Below the pieces are notes generated by a model. It saw only the letters and a program-made list of their open reading frames with translations, ran no database searches and was not told where the DNA came from. 27,099 nt of DNA from Sergeia podlipaevii (lineage: Eukaryota > Euglenozoa > Kinetoplastea > Trypanosomatida > Trypanosomatidae): NCBI GenBank assembly GCA_030849805.1, contig JASANZ010001955.1, positions 1 to 27,099 on the forward strand, read 5' to 3'. Positions 8,814 to 16,718 of this stretch are shown here, one piece after another. The position numbers and the translations under genes were made by a program. Every line of letters starts with the position of its first letter. Within the stretch, counting starts at the first letter, position 1.

Positions 8814-9719
8814 ATGGACTACAGTTTTCCCGAGAAATTCCACAAGGCGGTTGAGTTTGTTGAGTCGCACTTCGGAGATATCGAGACCGCGACAAAACTA
8901 GACGACGGACAACGCCTTGTTTTTTATGCGCTGCGACAACAGACGGAAAGGGGGCCGTGTACAGATCCAAGCCCACCTTTATGGCAGATGCGCGAACGAT
9001 ACAAGCACCAAGCATGGAAGAAGCTGGGCAATTCTTCACAGTTCGAGGCCATGGTGTTGTATGTTCGCTTTCTCGATGAACTGTTAGGGGGCTCGGTGGA
9101 CTGGGTAGCGCAGTGCCGTGCCAAGGACGCGGCCGCACAGCAACAGAATGTCGGTATCTCGCTCACCACCTCAGACCTCACCACCGACCGCGATATGTGG
9201 GACATTGATCTTGCCGCCCGTTCCAGTCCTACTGAACACAATATTGTTTACATGGCCTCTCAGATTATGTATCTGCGCAAGGTTCTGTCGGAGCAGTGCG
9301 GGGCAGTAATCGACTCCTCAACAGCTCCGTCGACCCGGCAAGAAGCCTCGCCAACACCAAAGCCAAAGCAGCTAGTGCCAGAGCTACTACAAGCACTTTC
9401 TACGTCGACGTCTACGCCTGGTGGTATGCCCAGCGGAAATGAGGGGGCGAAGCAGCAACAGCCCCCGGCACCCACACCGCCTGCTCCACGCCCGATCTTT
9501 ATAGAGGAGGCACGCGAAAACGGCGCTTTGCATCTATACATTCCACCACCTATAGTGCGGTCCACATCGGTCATTGCCACCACAAGTGTATCGCCTCTTC
9601 CTCAGAAAAGTCCAGTGCAGGAATTCGTAGAGATTGACAAGGACAGCATCGCAACTCAAAGGCAAAGCACTTCATCACATCAGCAGGTAGGATGGCTTGA
9701 ATGGCTCGGACTGGATTAG
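8814..9719 (+). CDS. Acyl-CoA-binding domain protein
   Basis: A 301-residue protein with an N-terminal acyl-CoA-binding (ACBP) domain at about residues 1-95. Recognisable blocks are the F-Y-A-L-R-Q-Q-T helix (normally Y-K-Q-A-T), E-R-Y-K-H-Q-A-W-K-K-L-G, and E-A-M-x-x-Y-V-x-x-L-D-E. The family lysine in the first block is replaced by Arg, while the R-Y-K-H-Q-A-W lysine remains. The family binds long-chain acyl-CoA in the cytosol or on organelle surfaces. The remaining 200 residues are low-complexity Pro/Ser/Thr/Gln sequence, so this is a multidomain (ACBD-type) protein, not a 90-residue ACBP. It ends in a short Trp-rich segment (G-W-L-E-W-L-G-L-D). The open frame extends to a TTG at 8793, but the ATG at 8814 aligns with the usual domain start. 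Confidence 0.9.
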   Translation: MDYSFPEKFHKAVEFVESHFGDIETATKLDDGQRLVFYALRQQTERGPCTDPSPPLWQMRERYKHQAWKKLGNSSQFEAMVLYVRFLDELLGGSVDWVAQCRAKDAAAQQQNVGISLTTSDLTTDRDMWDIDLAARSSPTEHNIVYMASQIMYLRKVLSEQCGAVIDSSTAPSTRQEASPTPKPKQLVPELLQALSTSTSTPGGMPSGNEGAKQQQPPAPTPPAPRPIFIEEARENGALHLYIPPPIVRSTSVIATTSVSPLPQKSPVQEFVEIDKDSIATQRQSTSSHQQVGWLEWLGLD

Positions 9720-10198
9720 TCATAAGCACCAAGTCGTGAGTGTCTTTCATTTTTTTTATTCCTCTTTTTATTGCATTACCCCAGATACAAAAGAGAACGA
9801 AACAAAAAATAATCGAAGGCTGCGACTTTGTATTCTTCCTATTCTTTGAGTCTTTTTTTTTTCCTTTTGGAGACATTGCTTTGCACTGACTACGATCTTG
9901 ACAAGGATGCTGATGCTATGCTGTATGCACTTCTGCTCTCCTTCTCCTTCAACGTTTCTTTTTTTGTTTGTTTGTTTGGGCTGCTTCTCTGTTTCTCTGT
10001 TACGTATGTACATGTGTAGCGTGGAGAAAGTACGTACTGTGTATTGCGCACGTAGAGCAACTTAAGGGGGAAATCACTTTTTCATCAAAGAAGGGAAAAA
10101 AAGGAAGGAATAAATTGTCTTTGTTCTTTATTAGTTCTCTTGACAGTACATTGTGTATTTCTTTTTTTTTTTTTCCTTTTTTTTTCTTTTTTTTTACA
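9720..10198. other. Spacer and leader region before PIMT
   Basis: T/C-rich with no separate gene. Candidate acceptors for the next gene are AG at 10018-10019 (after a strong tract at about 9949-10000), 10133-10134 and 10145-10146. None of these leaders contains an ATG before 10199. The coding frame stays open upstream to 9968 but has no ATG there. Confidence 0.6.
10158..10195 (+). promoter_or_regulatory. 38-nt pure pyrimidine tract abutting the PIMT start
   Basis: Uninterrupted T/C from 10158 to 10195, then ACA and the ATG at 10199. No AG lies between the tract and the ATG, so it must sit inside the 5' leader if the ATG is used. Confidence 0.75.
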
Positions 10199-10942
10199 AT
10201 GGCGTGGACATGTTCCGCAGTTAGTAACGATTGCCTTGTGGCCAACCTGCAGCGCGAACAGCTCATCAAAAATCCCCTTGTGGCTGCGGCAATGCGGCTA
10301 ATTGACCGCAGGTGGTTCGTCGTGCCGAGGGACGTGGCAGACGCGTATCACGACACGCCTTTGCCTATCGGATATGGTGCCACCATTAGTGCTCCACACA
10401 TGCATGCCATTATGCTTGATATCGTTGTGCCGTACGTGTGCAACGCGAAGGAATCCATTCACGTTCTCGATATCGGCAGTGGGAGTGGCTACCTCACTGC
10501 TGTGCTCGCGGCGCTGTGCGAGGAGGCAGCGATCAAGAAGGGGATCCCATGGCGAGTGGTGGGCCTTGAGCACGTTGAAGAGCTGAAAGAGCGTTCTCTC
10601 GAGGTAATCAGAAAGCACCACAGGAAGTGGGTTGACGAGAACAGAGTTGCTCTGGTTCAAGGGGATGGACGAGACCCTGCACCGGCACTTGCCCCAGAGG
10701 ATGCACAGGCGGAGTCTTTTGATGTCATTCACGTTGGCGCTGCTGCCACTGTGGTGCACCCGCAGTTGCTGCGACTGCTGAAGCGTGGTGGCTGCCTCGT
10801 TATTCCTGTAGGTGAGGAAGGGGAGACGCAGCGGCTGCTCGTGTGCTCCAAGGATGAGGAGGGAACGGTAACGCAACGCCAAAATTGTTTGGTGAGCTTT
10901 GTTCCGTTAACTTCACTGCAGCGGCAAAGGTCATGTCGATGA
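10199..10942 (+). CDS. PCMT: Protein-L-isoaspartate O-methyltransferase
   Basis: A 247-residue enzyme that uses S-adenosylmethionine to methylate L-isoaspartyl residues and start repair of age-damaged proteins in the cytosol. Family blocks are all present: an N-terminal M-A-W start shared with animal PIMTs, Y-x-D-x-P-L-P-I-G-Y-G-A-T-I-S-A-P-H-M-H, the AdoMet motif I V-L-D-I-G-S-G-S-G-Y, V-x-G-L-E-H, Q-G-D-G-R, F-D-V-I-H-V-G-A-A-A, L-K-R-G-G-x-L-V-I-P-V-G, and a C-terminal V-x-F-V-P-L-T. Length is normal (about 225-250). The start at 10199 is supported by the conserved M-A-W, although the frame is open further upstream. The leader arrangement is unusual (see findings). Confidence 0.95.
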   Translation: MAWTCSAVSNDCLVANLQREQLIKNPLVAAAMRLIDRRWFVVPRDVADAYHDTPLPIGYGATISAPHMHAIMLDIVVPYVCNAKESIHVLDIGSGSGYLTAVLAALCEEAAIKKGIPWRVVGLEHVEELKERSLEVIRKHHRKWVDENRVALVQGDGRDPAPALAPEDAQAESFDVIHVGAAATVVHPQLLRLLKRGGCLVIPVGEEGETQRLLVCSKDEEGTVTQRQNCLVSFVPLTSLQRQRSCR

Positions 10943-11411
10943 CAGTTGCTATTGTTATTGGAAAGGGGCGAGCGTCTTTCCTGATATTGCCTTTTATTTG
11001 CCTCTATTTTCTTACATATTTTTCCTATGCTTATCTTAGAAATCGCGTATTCACCTAGCTGCTGTGCTTCAACTGAAGTATATTTGGCTCAGTTTATACT
11101 CATTTTCTTTTGGCGTACGCAAATGTTATGCAGAGCGGAAACTCACCTTAAGCGACATTTGTTGTCATGATCTCAGCCTAGTACCTATGATGGATTGAAC
11201 AGGTATCATTGTTTATACTTTTATGATGAAGTGGTTCCCTCCCCCCCCCCTTCTGAACCGCCTTGGTACTGCAATACATATTCTCTTGCTTCTGCGACCT
11301 CCATTTTGTTTTTAGTTCGCATTCTCAGATTCAGTACATCGTCAGCAATCTAGTTACTCGCATCTGTACGTACATACAACAAAGAAATACATATTTAAAA
11401 ATCGGAGCAGG
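10943..11411. other. Spacer before the dienelactone hydrolase gene
   Basis: No gene seen. It holds a C10 run at 11241-11250 and a T/C-rich tract leading to the acceptor at 11314-11315. Confidence 0.6.
11279..11315 (+). promoter_or_regulatory. Candidate trans-splice acceptor for the DLH gene
   Basis: A T/C-rich stretch ends in T5-AG (11314-11315), giving a leader of about 96 nt with no upstream ATG. Confidence 0.55.
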
Positions 11412-12134
11412 ATGTCAACTGAGCCGTCGAACCGCTGTTGCCCGACTGATCTCGGGGTGGCCCCGTGTGTGCACACGCCAGAGGGAGACACCTACTACAT
11501 GGTGGGTCCCATCACCGCCACCGCCGGCATCGTCATTGCCGGGGATATTTTTGGCCTTCTGGACAACTCCAAGCGCTTTGCAGACATGCTCGGCGCTGCG
11601 GGGTACCTTGCGGTGATGCCTGACTTTCTCGGTGCAGATGCTTGGGATCATCACGACTGGCCGCCAAACTTTGATGGTGATAAGTGGAAGAACTACGCTG
11701 CTATGATCACCGACAGCGAACGGTACCGCCCACGTGCCCGTCGTGCCATCGCGATGCTACGCAAGATTGGATGCGAGAAGGTTGCGATTGTTGGCATGTG
11801 CTGGGGCGCCGGAGTGGCCTTCGATGTTGCCGGCGAGGGCCTTACAGATGCTGTGGCTACTGCCCATCCTTCCTTCTTCAGCGAAAAGTACATCAACGCG
11901 GTCACCAATATTCCCGTCTGCGTGCTGCCCTCCTGCAATGAGCCTCCCATGAAAGACGTGGAGGATGCGGTGAAGAGGCACCCCAAGTACCACGTGTACA
12001 AGCGATATGAGCACCTTGTCCATGGCTTTTTCGCTGCACGCTACGAGTACAACACTTGCACAGACGAGCAAAAGACTGAACTTGAGGATGCTCAGAACGT
12101 CATTCTTGATTTCTTGGGGAAGTCACTTCACTGA
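11412..12134 (+). CDS. Dienelactone hydrolase family protein
   Basis: A 240-residue alpha/beta hydrolase of the dienelactone hydrolase (DLH) family. The nucleophile elbow is G-M-C-W-G-A-G, with Cys130 as nucleophile, and the catalytic His is His204 in V-H-G-F. Upstream are the strand and loop V-I-A-G-D-I-F-G-L and the Y-L-A-V-M-P-D-F block typical of DLH. The acid of the Cys-Asp-His triad is not at the usual place: the strand that normally leads to it reads L-P-S-C-N-E-P-P here, leaving Glu177 or Asp182 as candidates. Bacterial members cleave dienelactones, but eukaryotic relatives have varied or unknown substrates, so the substrate is unknown. The length is normal and no targeting signal is seen. 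Confidence 0.9.
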   Translation: MSTEPSNRCCPTDLGVAPCVHTPEGDTYYMVGPITATAGIVIAGDIFGLLDNSKRFADMLGAAGYLAVMPDFLGADAWDHHDWPPNFDGDKWKNYAAMITDSERYRPRARRAIAMLRKIGCEKVAIVGMCWGAGVAFDVAGEGLTDAVATAHPSFFSEKYINAVTNIPVCVLPSCNEPPMKDVEDAVKRHPKYHVYKRYEHLVHGFFAARYEYNTCTDEQKTELEDAQNVILDFLGKSLH

Positions 12135-12217
12135 AGACTCAACCTCTTGCTGCTAACGGTTAGAAAAGGGAAAAAAAATGCGTGTTATATACATCAATTT
12201 TTCTTCTTTTATCGAAC

Positions 12218-12220
<3 letters not shown>

Positions 12221-12248
<28 letters not shown>
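12221..12248. repeat. (AT)14 microsatellite
   Basis: Fourteen perfect AT units. Confidence 0.9.
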
Positions 12249-12251
<3 letters not shown>

Positions 12252-12253
12252 CT

Positions 12254-12272
12254 GAGAACCAAAATGGTTCTC
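12254..12272. repeat. Hairpin followed by a T-rich tract
   Basis: A 7-bp perfect inverted repeat (12254-12260 with 12266-12272) with a 5-nt AAAAT loop. It directly follows (AT)14 and precedes a long T run at about 12276-12285. Confidence 0.7.
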
Positions 12273-12588
12273 TTCTTTTTTTTTTCCACTACCACGCCCA
12301 TTTTACGCATGTGAGAGAGACAATAAATTGAGGGGTGCTGCATGCATATTGCTTTGCGGGACGATTTTTCAATGCTCGCCCTTGATACGTGAAGGTACTT
12401 TTCCTCATAAATATATATTCTTTTTGTTGTTGTTCTTCACATTAAGAAAAAAAAGTACTGGAGAACGGAGTCTTTTTTTTTGTGTGTGTGTGTCTCTTCA
12501 CGGAAAAACTCAAAGCTAACGCATAGTAATTTATGTGTAGAGAGTTTTTTTTCTGTACGCCAACAACCGCTTTAGGCACTCATTGCAT

Positions 12589-12656
12589 TTTTTTATCTTC
12601 TATTGTATTTATTTCTTCTTCTTTTTTTCTCTTTTGGCCTGCTGATTTCCTGAAAG
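12589..12656 (+). promoter_or_regulatory. Pyrimidine tract and acceptor for Bdp1
   Basis: A dense T/C block to about 12651 is followed by AG at 12655-12656, giving a 99-nt leader with no upstream ATG. Confidence 0.6.
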
Positions 12657-12755
12657 GAATTCAGCACACTTTATTTTGGTTATCATAAGCGCGCCTTTAA
12701 CAAGGCAGTAGATTGCTGAAACAAAAAAGAGAGCCATAGATCTATCACTTCGTGT

Positions 12756-14177
12756 ATGATGGAGGATACTGACTTTGAATTTCCTCCGGACCACCTTAAC
12801 GGTGGCGCCAACGTGCAGCGCCACAACCACAACATCGATGACACAGATTTTCTCGATCTCATGTCTACACCGCAGCTCCAGCATCATCAGCGGATGCACG
12901 TTCCCGCCCAGTCTATTCCCCTCAGTGTCTTGTCACAGACGCCCGTAGAGAACCTTCCGCCAACACACATTCCAGGAGTGGAGCGGCTCTCCATCCGGCA
13001 GCTCATGCGTGGCACCATGCGTCGTCACCATCACGGCAGACACCAAGTGGAATCTAGCGGCCCTTTCAGCGCTATTTCAGGTACTGCACTCATTGTCTCG
13101 CAGCCAGCTGCGGCCGGAGACACCTTTGTTAGTGGTGTCCCTCTATCTATCTCTATGAAGCCCTCCCCACAGCAGCAGTTCTTTTCTCATTTTGGTGGAA
13201 CGCCTGATGTCTCGCCCGCGGCTACACAGAGTGGCGTCACAAGGCTTGACGGCACCGTGGAACTGTTTGAGCAGCTGCCAGCCGCAGTGGCTACGAGAGA
13301 TCAGAGTGCAATCAGTGGCATTGCGGTAGACGTCCTCCATGGCAACACCAGTAGCGGCGCGGTACCGCGCGAGGGACAGTGGGAGGGTAGAAAGTTCAGC
13401 CGCGCTGAGTGGACGGAGAATGAGTCACGCAAGTTCTATCAGGCGCTCTCGCAGTATGGCACCGACTTTACCGCTATCTCCGTACTCTACCCAGGCCGAA
13501 CCCGAGACGATATTAAGCGTTTGTATCATCGCGAGCTGCGAAAGCACGCTGGTGATGTGCGCCGCGCACTTCAGAAGGCAGAGGACATTGACATTGAGGC
13601 CTTCAACTCACTTCTGGCTGAGCGGAAGAAACATGAGGAGCCACCAAAGAAGACACTCAACCGCGAGGAGGAGGAACTGCTGCGCATGATGGAGCAGGAC
13701 AATGAAACCCCTAACGTCTCCACCACATCAGGCTCAAGCGATGCGCATGGCACGGCAGCCATGTCCAAGAGCGAGCTGGCCTCCGGTAGCCACTTTAATG
13801 AAGACTACGACGACTTTGACATGGATGATGTGCCTCTGGATGTTCTCATGGCAGCACCTGAGCTGGAAAGTGCAACTGCCAGCTCTAAGAAGAACTCTCG
13901 CTCCCGTGCGGTCAAGACAGCTACGGGCAAGACTCCAAAGATGGCCGTGCTGGACGCGCCGCATTCCACGCCAAGTGCACTGAAGCGGCGACGTGGAAGC
14001 AAGGAGGATGACGAGGCGCTCGTGACGAATATGAAGGGCGAAGATGAGACGATATTAGAGATGGTGCGCCGTCAGCAGCGTGAGGAGGACTTGCCTCTTG
14101 CGGATGCCGCCATGCTGGGCGTATTTGGCAGCTTCGATGTGGATTCTGGTGCCAACGATGAGTTTTCGTTTCAGTAG
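12756..14177 (+). CDS. BDP1: Bdp1-like TFIIIB subunit (extended SANT domain)
   Basis: A 473-residue protein with one SANT/Myb-like domain at about residues 209-270. Its features are F-S-x-A-E-W-T (Trp219), F-Y-Q-A-L-x-Q-Y-G-T-D-F-x-x-I, and F/Y-P-G-R-T-R-D-D-I-K-R-L-Y-H-R-E. The block K-R-L-Y-H-R-E-L-R-K-H and the following N-R-E-E-E-E-L helix match the Bdp1 extended SANT region. Bdp1 joins TBP and Brf1 in TFIIIB to recruit RNA polymerase III to tRNA, 5S and small-RNA genes. The flanks are low complexity, with an N-terminal His-rich part and acidic C-terminal segments (D-Y-D-D-F-D-M-D-D-V-P-L). At 473 residues it is compact, close to yeast and far below human Bdp1. Two ATGs start the frame in tandem (12756 and 12759). 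Another SANT-family nuclear protein is the main alternative. Confidence 0.85.
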   Translation: MMEDTDFEFPPDHLNGGANVQRHNHNIDDTDFLDLMSTPQLQHHQRMHVPAQSIPLSVLSQTPVENLPPTHIPGVERLSIRQLMRGTMRRHHHGRHQVESSGPFSAISGTALIVSQPAAAGDTFVSGVPLSISMKPSPQQQFFSHFGGTPDVSPAATQSGVTRLDGTVELFEQLPAAVATRDQSAISGIAVDVLHGNTSSGAVPREGQWEGRKFSRAEWTENESRKFYQALSQYGTDFTAISVLYPGRTRDDIKRLYHRELRKHAGDVRRALQKAEDIDIEAFNSLLAERKKHEEPPKKTLNREEEELLRMMEQDNETPNVSTTSGSSDAHGTAAMSKSELASGSHFNEDYDDFDMDDVPLDVLMAAPELESATASSKKNSRSRAVKTATGKTPKMAVLDAPHSTPSALKRRRGSKEDDEALVTNMKGEDETILEMVRRQQREEDLPLADAAMLGVFGSFDVDSGANDEFSFQ

Positions 14178-14185
14178 CACCGCTC

Positions 14186-14214
14186 GGGGGGGGGGGGGGA
14201 AAAAAAAAAAAAAA
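14186..14214 (+). repeat. G14A15 homopurine block
   Basis: Fourteen G (14186-14199) run directly into fifteen A (14200-14214), starting 8 nt after the Bdp1 stop codon. Sense-strand sequence stays purine-rich to about 14275. Confidence 0.9.
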
Positions 14215-14933
14215 GAAGCGGCGATAAAGATAGAGGGGGTGGAGGAACAAACGCCAGAGAAAAGCGAGGGTAATGCGTGCCACTTATCATGAGAGAGGAT
14301 TATATCAAAGTGGGGAGGATTAACGCAGTGTAGTCGTTTTATCTCAAAGAATTATCCATTCTGTATTTGCACATTTCCATGTGCAGCATTTGTCAGCATT
14401 CTATGACCCCATTTTTTTTTTACTATATATTTCTTTTTGCTATTTACCTATATTTGAGTAAAGACGAAGAGAAACAGTTATTGAGAGCTACTACACATTT
14501 TTTTTTCTTGTTTTGCACACGCATGCACACGCACACACACACAGTCGCCAATACACGGCTACAACGATACATTCTGCTTCCTTTTGTTTTTTATTGCTTA
14601 TTTGCCTAAGTGTTCTATTGCCCCTTCTCGCTGGCATGTCATCACTTCACTCTATGCACCTTTTCCTCTTCTCCCCACCTCTCTTCTTCATTCCAAATTC
14701 CTACTTTATTATTATTACCTTTTTTTTTCTTTCGTGTGTGTGTGCATGCGTCACTGTTACTCTTGTTTATGCACTCTTTTAGTTCATTTGTGCCGCACTT
14801 TTTTTATTTTTTTTTTGAGAGGAGGGAGAAAAGGCAATACATCATTCTGCTATCTTTAGGCACGCCACCGCAACATATATATATGTAAGCACACAAAGCA
14901 CCACAATCTACTTCCTAGTATTAGTGGCTCTTC

Positions 14934-14996
14934 AGTTGTTGTTTGTCTACACATACACACCTTTTCTTGTTTTGTCCCTGTTGCTCTCTTTTATCA
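14934..14996 (+). promoter_or_regulatory. Acceptor and pyrimidine-rich leader of the GAF-like gene
   Basis: AG occurs at 14934-14935 (also 14923-14924). From there to the ATG at 14997 the sequence is T/C-rich with no further AG, so the tract lies downstream of the likely acceptor. Confidence 0.45.
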
Positions 14997-16718
14997 ATGT
15001 CCTATCAGCTATGTTCGAGCTGTAGACACAGCTTTCCTTCTTCTGCGCTTGAACAGGCAGCCTTCAAGGAAACAGTAGCGGGTCGCCTAGAGCATGCACA
15101 CGACATTCTGGAGACTATTGTAGGTCGCACTCCAGCCGACACTCACCAAGTGCATGAGTTACGATTGGCGCTTAGAGATCTTGCTGCTGCCGTGCACGAG
15201 GAGGCAGCTGCTCAGCAGAGACGGCTGAATGCCGTAGAGGAACTATGCGTGCGACGTGAAAAGGACCTTGAGGCCGCAAGCGCCAGAATGACTGCGACAG
15301 AGACGAAGTCTGGAGGGCGGAAGGGAACAATGTCTGCCCTGAGCGGGACACTCAACAGCACTGGAGGAGGTACTTTGCTTGGTGGCACAATGAACAGTCA
15401 GAACGAGGGAGCAACCAATCGTGTTGCATTTGGTGGCGTTGTACCGACTTATCAGCTGCGCCGCATGAACTCCGCACTTGAACTCGTGTCCGCTAGCATC
15501 TACTGCGTACTGGAGAGCTTAGCCATTCAGACTAGAGTTGACACGGCGCTGCTTTGGATGAAACCACGTGGGTTTGTCTCTTTGGAGCTCGTGGCGCCAT
15601 TCGTAGTAGGTCGCGATGTCAGCAAGATGGGTTGCGCAGCGCCGTACCGTGTATCGGAGGTGTCCATTCCTTGTGCGGCTAGCTCCACCGGGATAGCTAT
15701 TAACATCAAGCCACGCGGCGGCATTCCTACTGAAACACGCCGCACCGAAGACATCCCGTTGAATGACATGATAGAGAAGTGCAACGTTGCGCAGCTGCTG
15801 ATGCCTGTGCACAGTCGGTATACTACCCAAGGAGACGACTCCGTTATTGCCGTTGTGCACCTCCTTGGCTCCCCGCGCTTCCCAGTATCTTTTACGCGGC
15901 GCAACGAGCAAGCCGCAATGCACGCTGCAGCGTTTCTGTCCACTATCATCTCTGCCCATCACGAAACCATGATAGTAGAGTGGGCGAACCATTTTTATGA
16001 CCCATCGATACTGCGGACTACAAGTACGTACCGCGGCGACCTAGACCTCCGTGGTGATGAGAAGACGATGGATGACTTTAGTCCCCCTGAGATGCTCATC
16101 TACCGTTGTTCCAATGAGCGTGTGGAAGGGACGGACCCGCGTGAGGAGTACAAAGCCCTTAAGGCTGCCATTGGCCGCAAGTCGGTGCCCGTCACACCTG
16201 TGAGCGGCATCAAGGAATTGCACAAGTACGCGTCTCGCATGGAATCCAATTGGGTGTCTGCTGTGGATAACACCTCGCACTTAGAAATGATCATTGGATC
16301 CATCAAGGAGGAGGCCTTACATGAGGAGGTGCAGAAGCTGCGAGAGCAACGCGAGAAGGTGTGGGGGGAGGCAGAGCGGGTCGCCGCAGAGGCAGCAAGT
16401 CAAATGGCTGCAACTCAGCCGCTCGGCGCCAACACAACGGCGGCAGCAGAATTACATTCCCGTTCCTCTTCTCATGGCAATCAGCACGCAGGGAGGCAGA
16501 CCCCCTCGCAAGGACTTGGCGACACACGCAACTCACTACGCGAGGCAGAGGGAGCATCACCTCACGACAGAGCGTCTGCGAAGTCTGGCGTGGATGCGAC
16601 TGATCTCACCGCAGCTAACGGCGATCTCAAACACGAGCAAGTAGATCAGCTAGAGGCGGCCTCGCTGCAGAGACTGCGCGAACTTGGCGTGGACACAACC
16701 CCTTTTCTGACTCAGTAA
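14997..16718 (+). CDS. GAF-like domain protein with degenerate zinc knuckle
   Basis: A 573-residue protein of unknown specific function. The frame is open up to a TTG at 14943, but the first ATG is at 14997. Residues 6-9 form a C-x2-C pair within L-C-S-S-C-R-H-S-F, reminiscent of C2HC zinc knuckles but without an obvious His-Cys second half. A helical region (about 20-105) and an S/T-G-rich linker (about 110-135) follow. Residues about 155-320 resemble a GAF sensor fold: a helix, T-G-I-A-I-N-I, L-L-M-P-V, V-I-A-V-V-H-L-L-G-S, and F-T-R-R-N-E-Q-A-A-M-H-A-A-A-F-L. A charged coiled coil occupies about 437-470 and the tail is low complexity. GAF domains bind small ligands such as cyclic nucleotides or serve as dimerisation modules. 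The ligand here cannot be inferred. Confidence 0.75.
   Translation: MSYQLCSSCRHSFPSSALEQAAFKETVAGRLEHAHDILETIVGRTPADTHQVHELRLALRDLAAAVHEEAAAQQRRLNAVEELCVRREKDLEAASARMTATETKSGGRKGTMSALSGTLNSTGGGTLLGGTMNSQNEGATNRVAFGGVVPTYQLRRMNSALELVSASIYCVLESLAIQTRVDTALLWMKPRGFVSLELVAPFVVGRDVSKMGCAAPYRVSEVSIPCAASSTGIAINIKPRGGIPTETRRTEDIPLNDMIEKCNVAQLLMPVHSRYTTQGDDSVIAVVHLLGSPRFPVSFTRRNEQAAMHAAAFLSTIISAHHETMIVEWANHFYDPSILRTTSTYRGDLDLRGDEKTMDDFSPPEMLIYRCSNERVEGTDPREEYKALKAAIGRKSVPVTPVSGIKELHKYASRMESNWVSAVDNTSHLEMIIGSIKEEALHEEVQKLREQREKVWGEAERVAAEAASQMAATQPLGANTTAAAELHSRSSSHGNQHAGRQTPSQGLGDTRNSLREAEGASPHDRASAKSGVDATDLTAANGDLKHEQVDQLEAASLQRLRELGVDTTPFLTQ

Larger units (their letters stand above)
12135..12755. other. 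Spacer before Bdp1
   Basis: No gene seen. It contains (AT)14 at 12221-12248, a hairpin at 12254-12272 followed by a T run, T-rich stretches, and the pyrimidine block leading to the Bdp1 acceptor. Confidence 0.6.
14178..14996. other. Spacer with G14A15 block
   Basis: No gene seen. It opens with a G14A15 homopurine block and about 60 nt of further purine-rich sequence, then T/C-rich sequence, (CA)6 at 14532-14543 and several T runs. Overlapping frames here start at GTG or TTG and look like translated low-complexity sequence. Confidence 0.6.

Noticed and set aside
9042..9052. Another B-box-like string (GTTCGAGGC) in the acyl-CoA-binding gene.
   Set aside because: It lies within a conserved coding block and no cloverleaf can be drawn.
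12254..12285. Hairpin plus T run read as a bacterial-style intrinsic terminator.
   Set aside because: The window is eukaryotic, T runs are everywhere in the spacers, and the array continues downstream on the same strand.
14513..14888. Several overlapping frames of about 90 codons in the spacer after Bdp1.
   Set aside because: They have GTG or TTG starts and low-complexity His/Thr- or Phe/Leu-rich translations of repeats.
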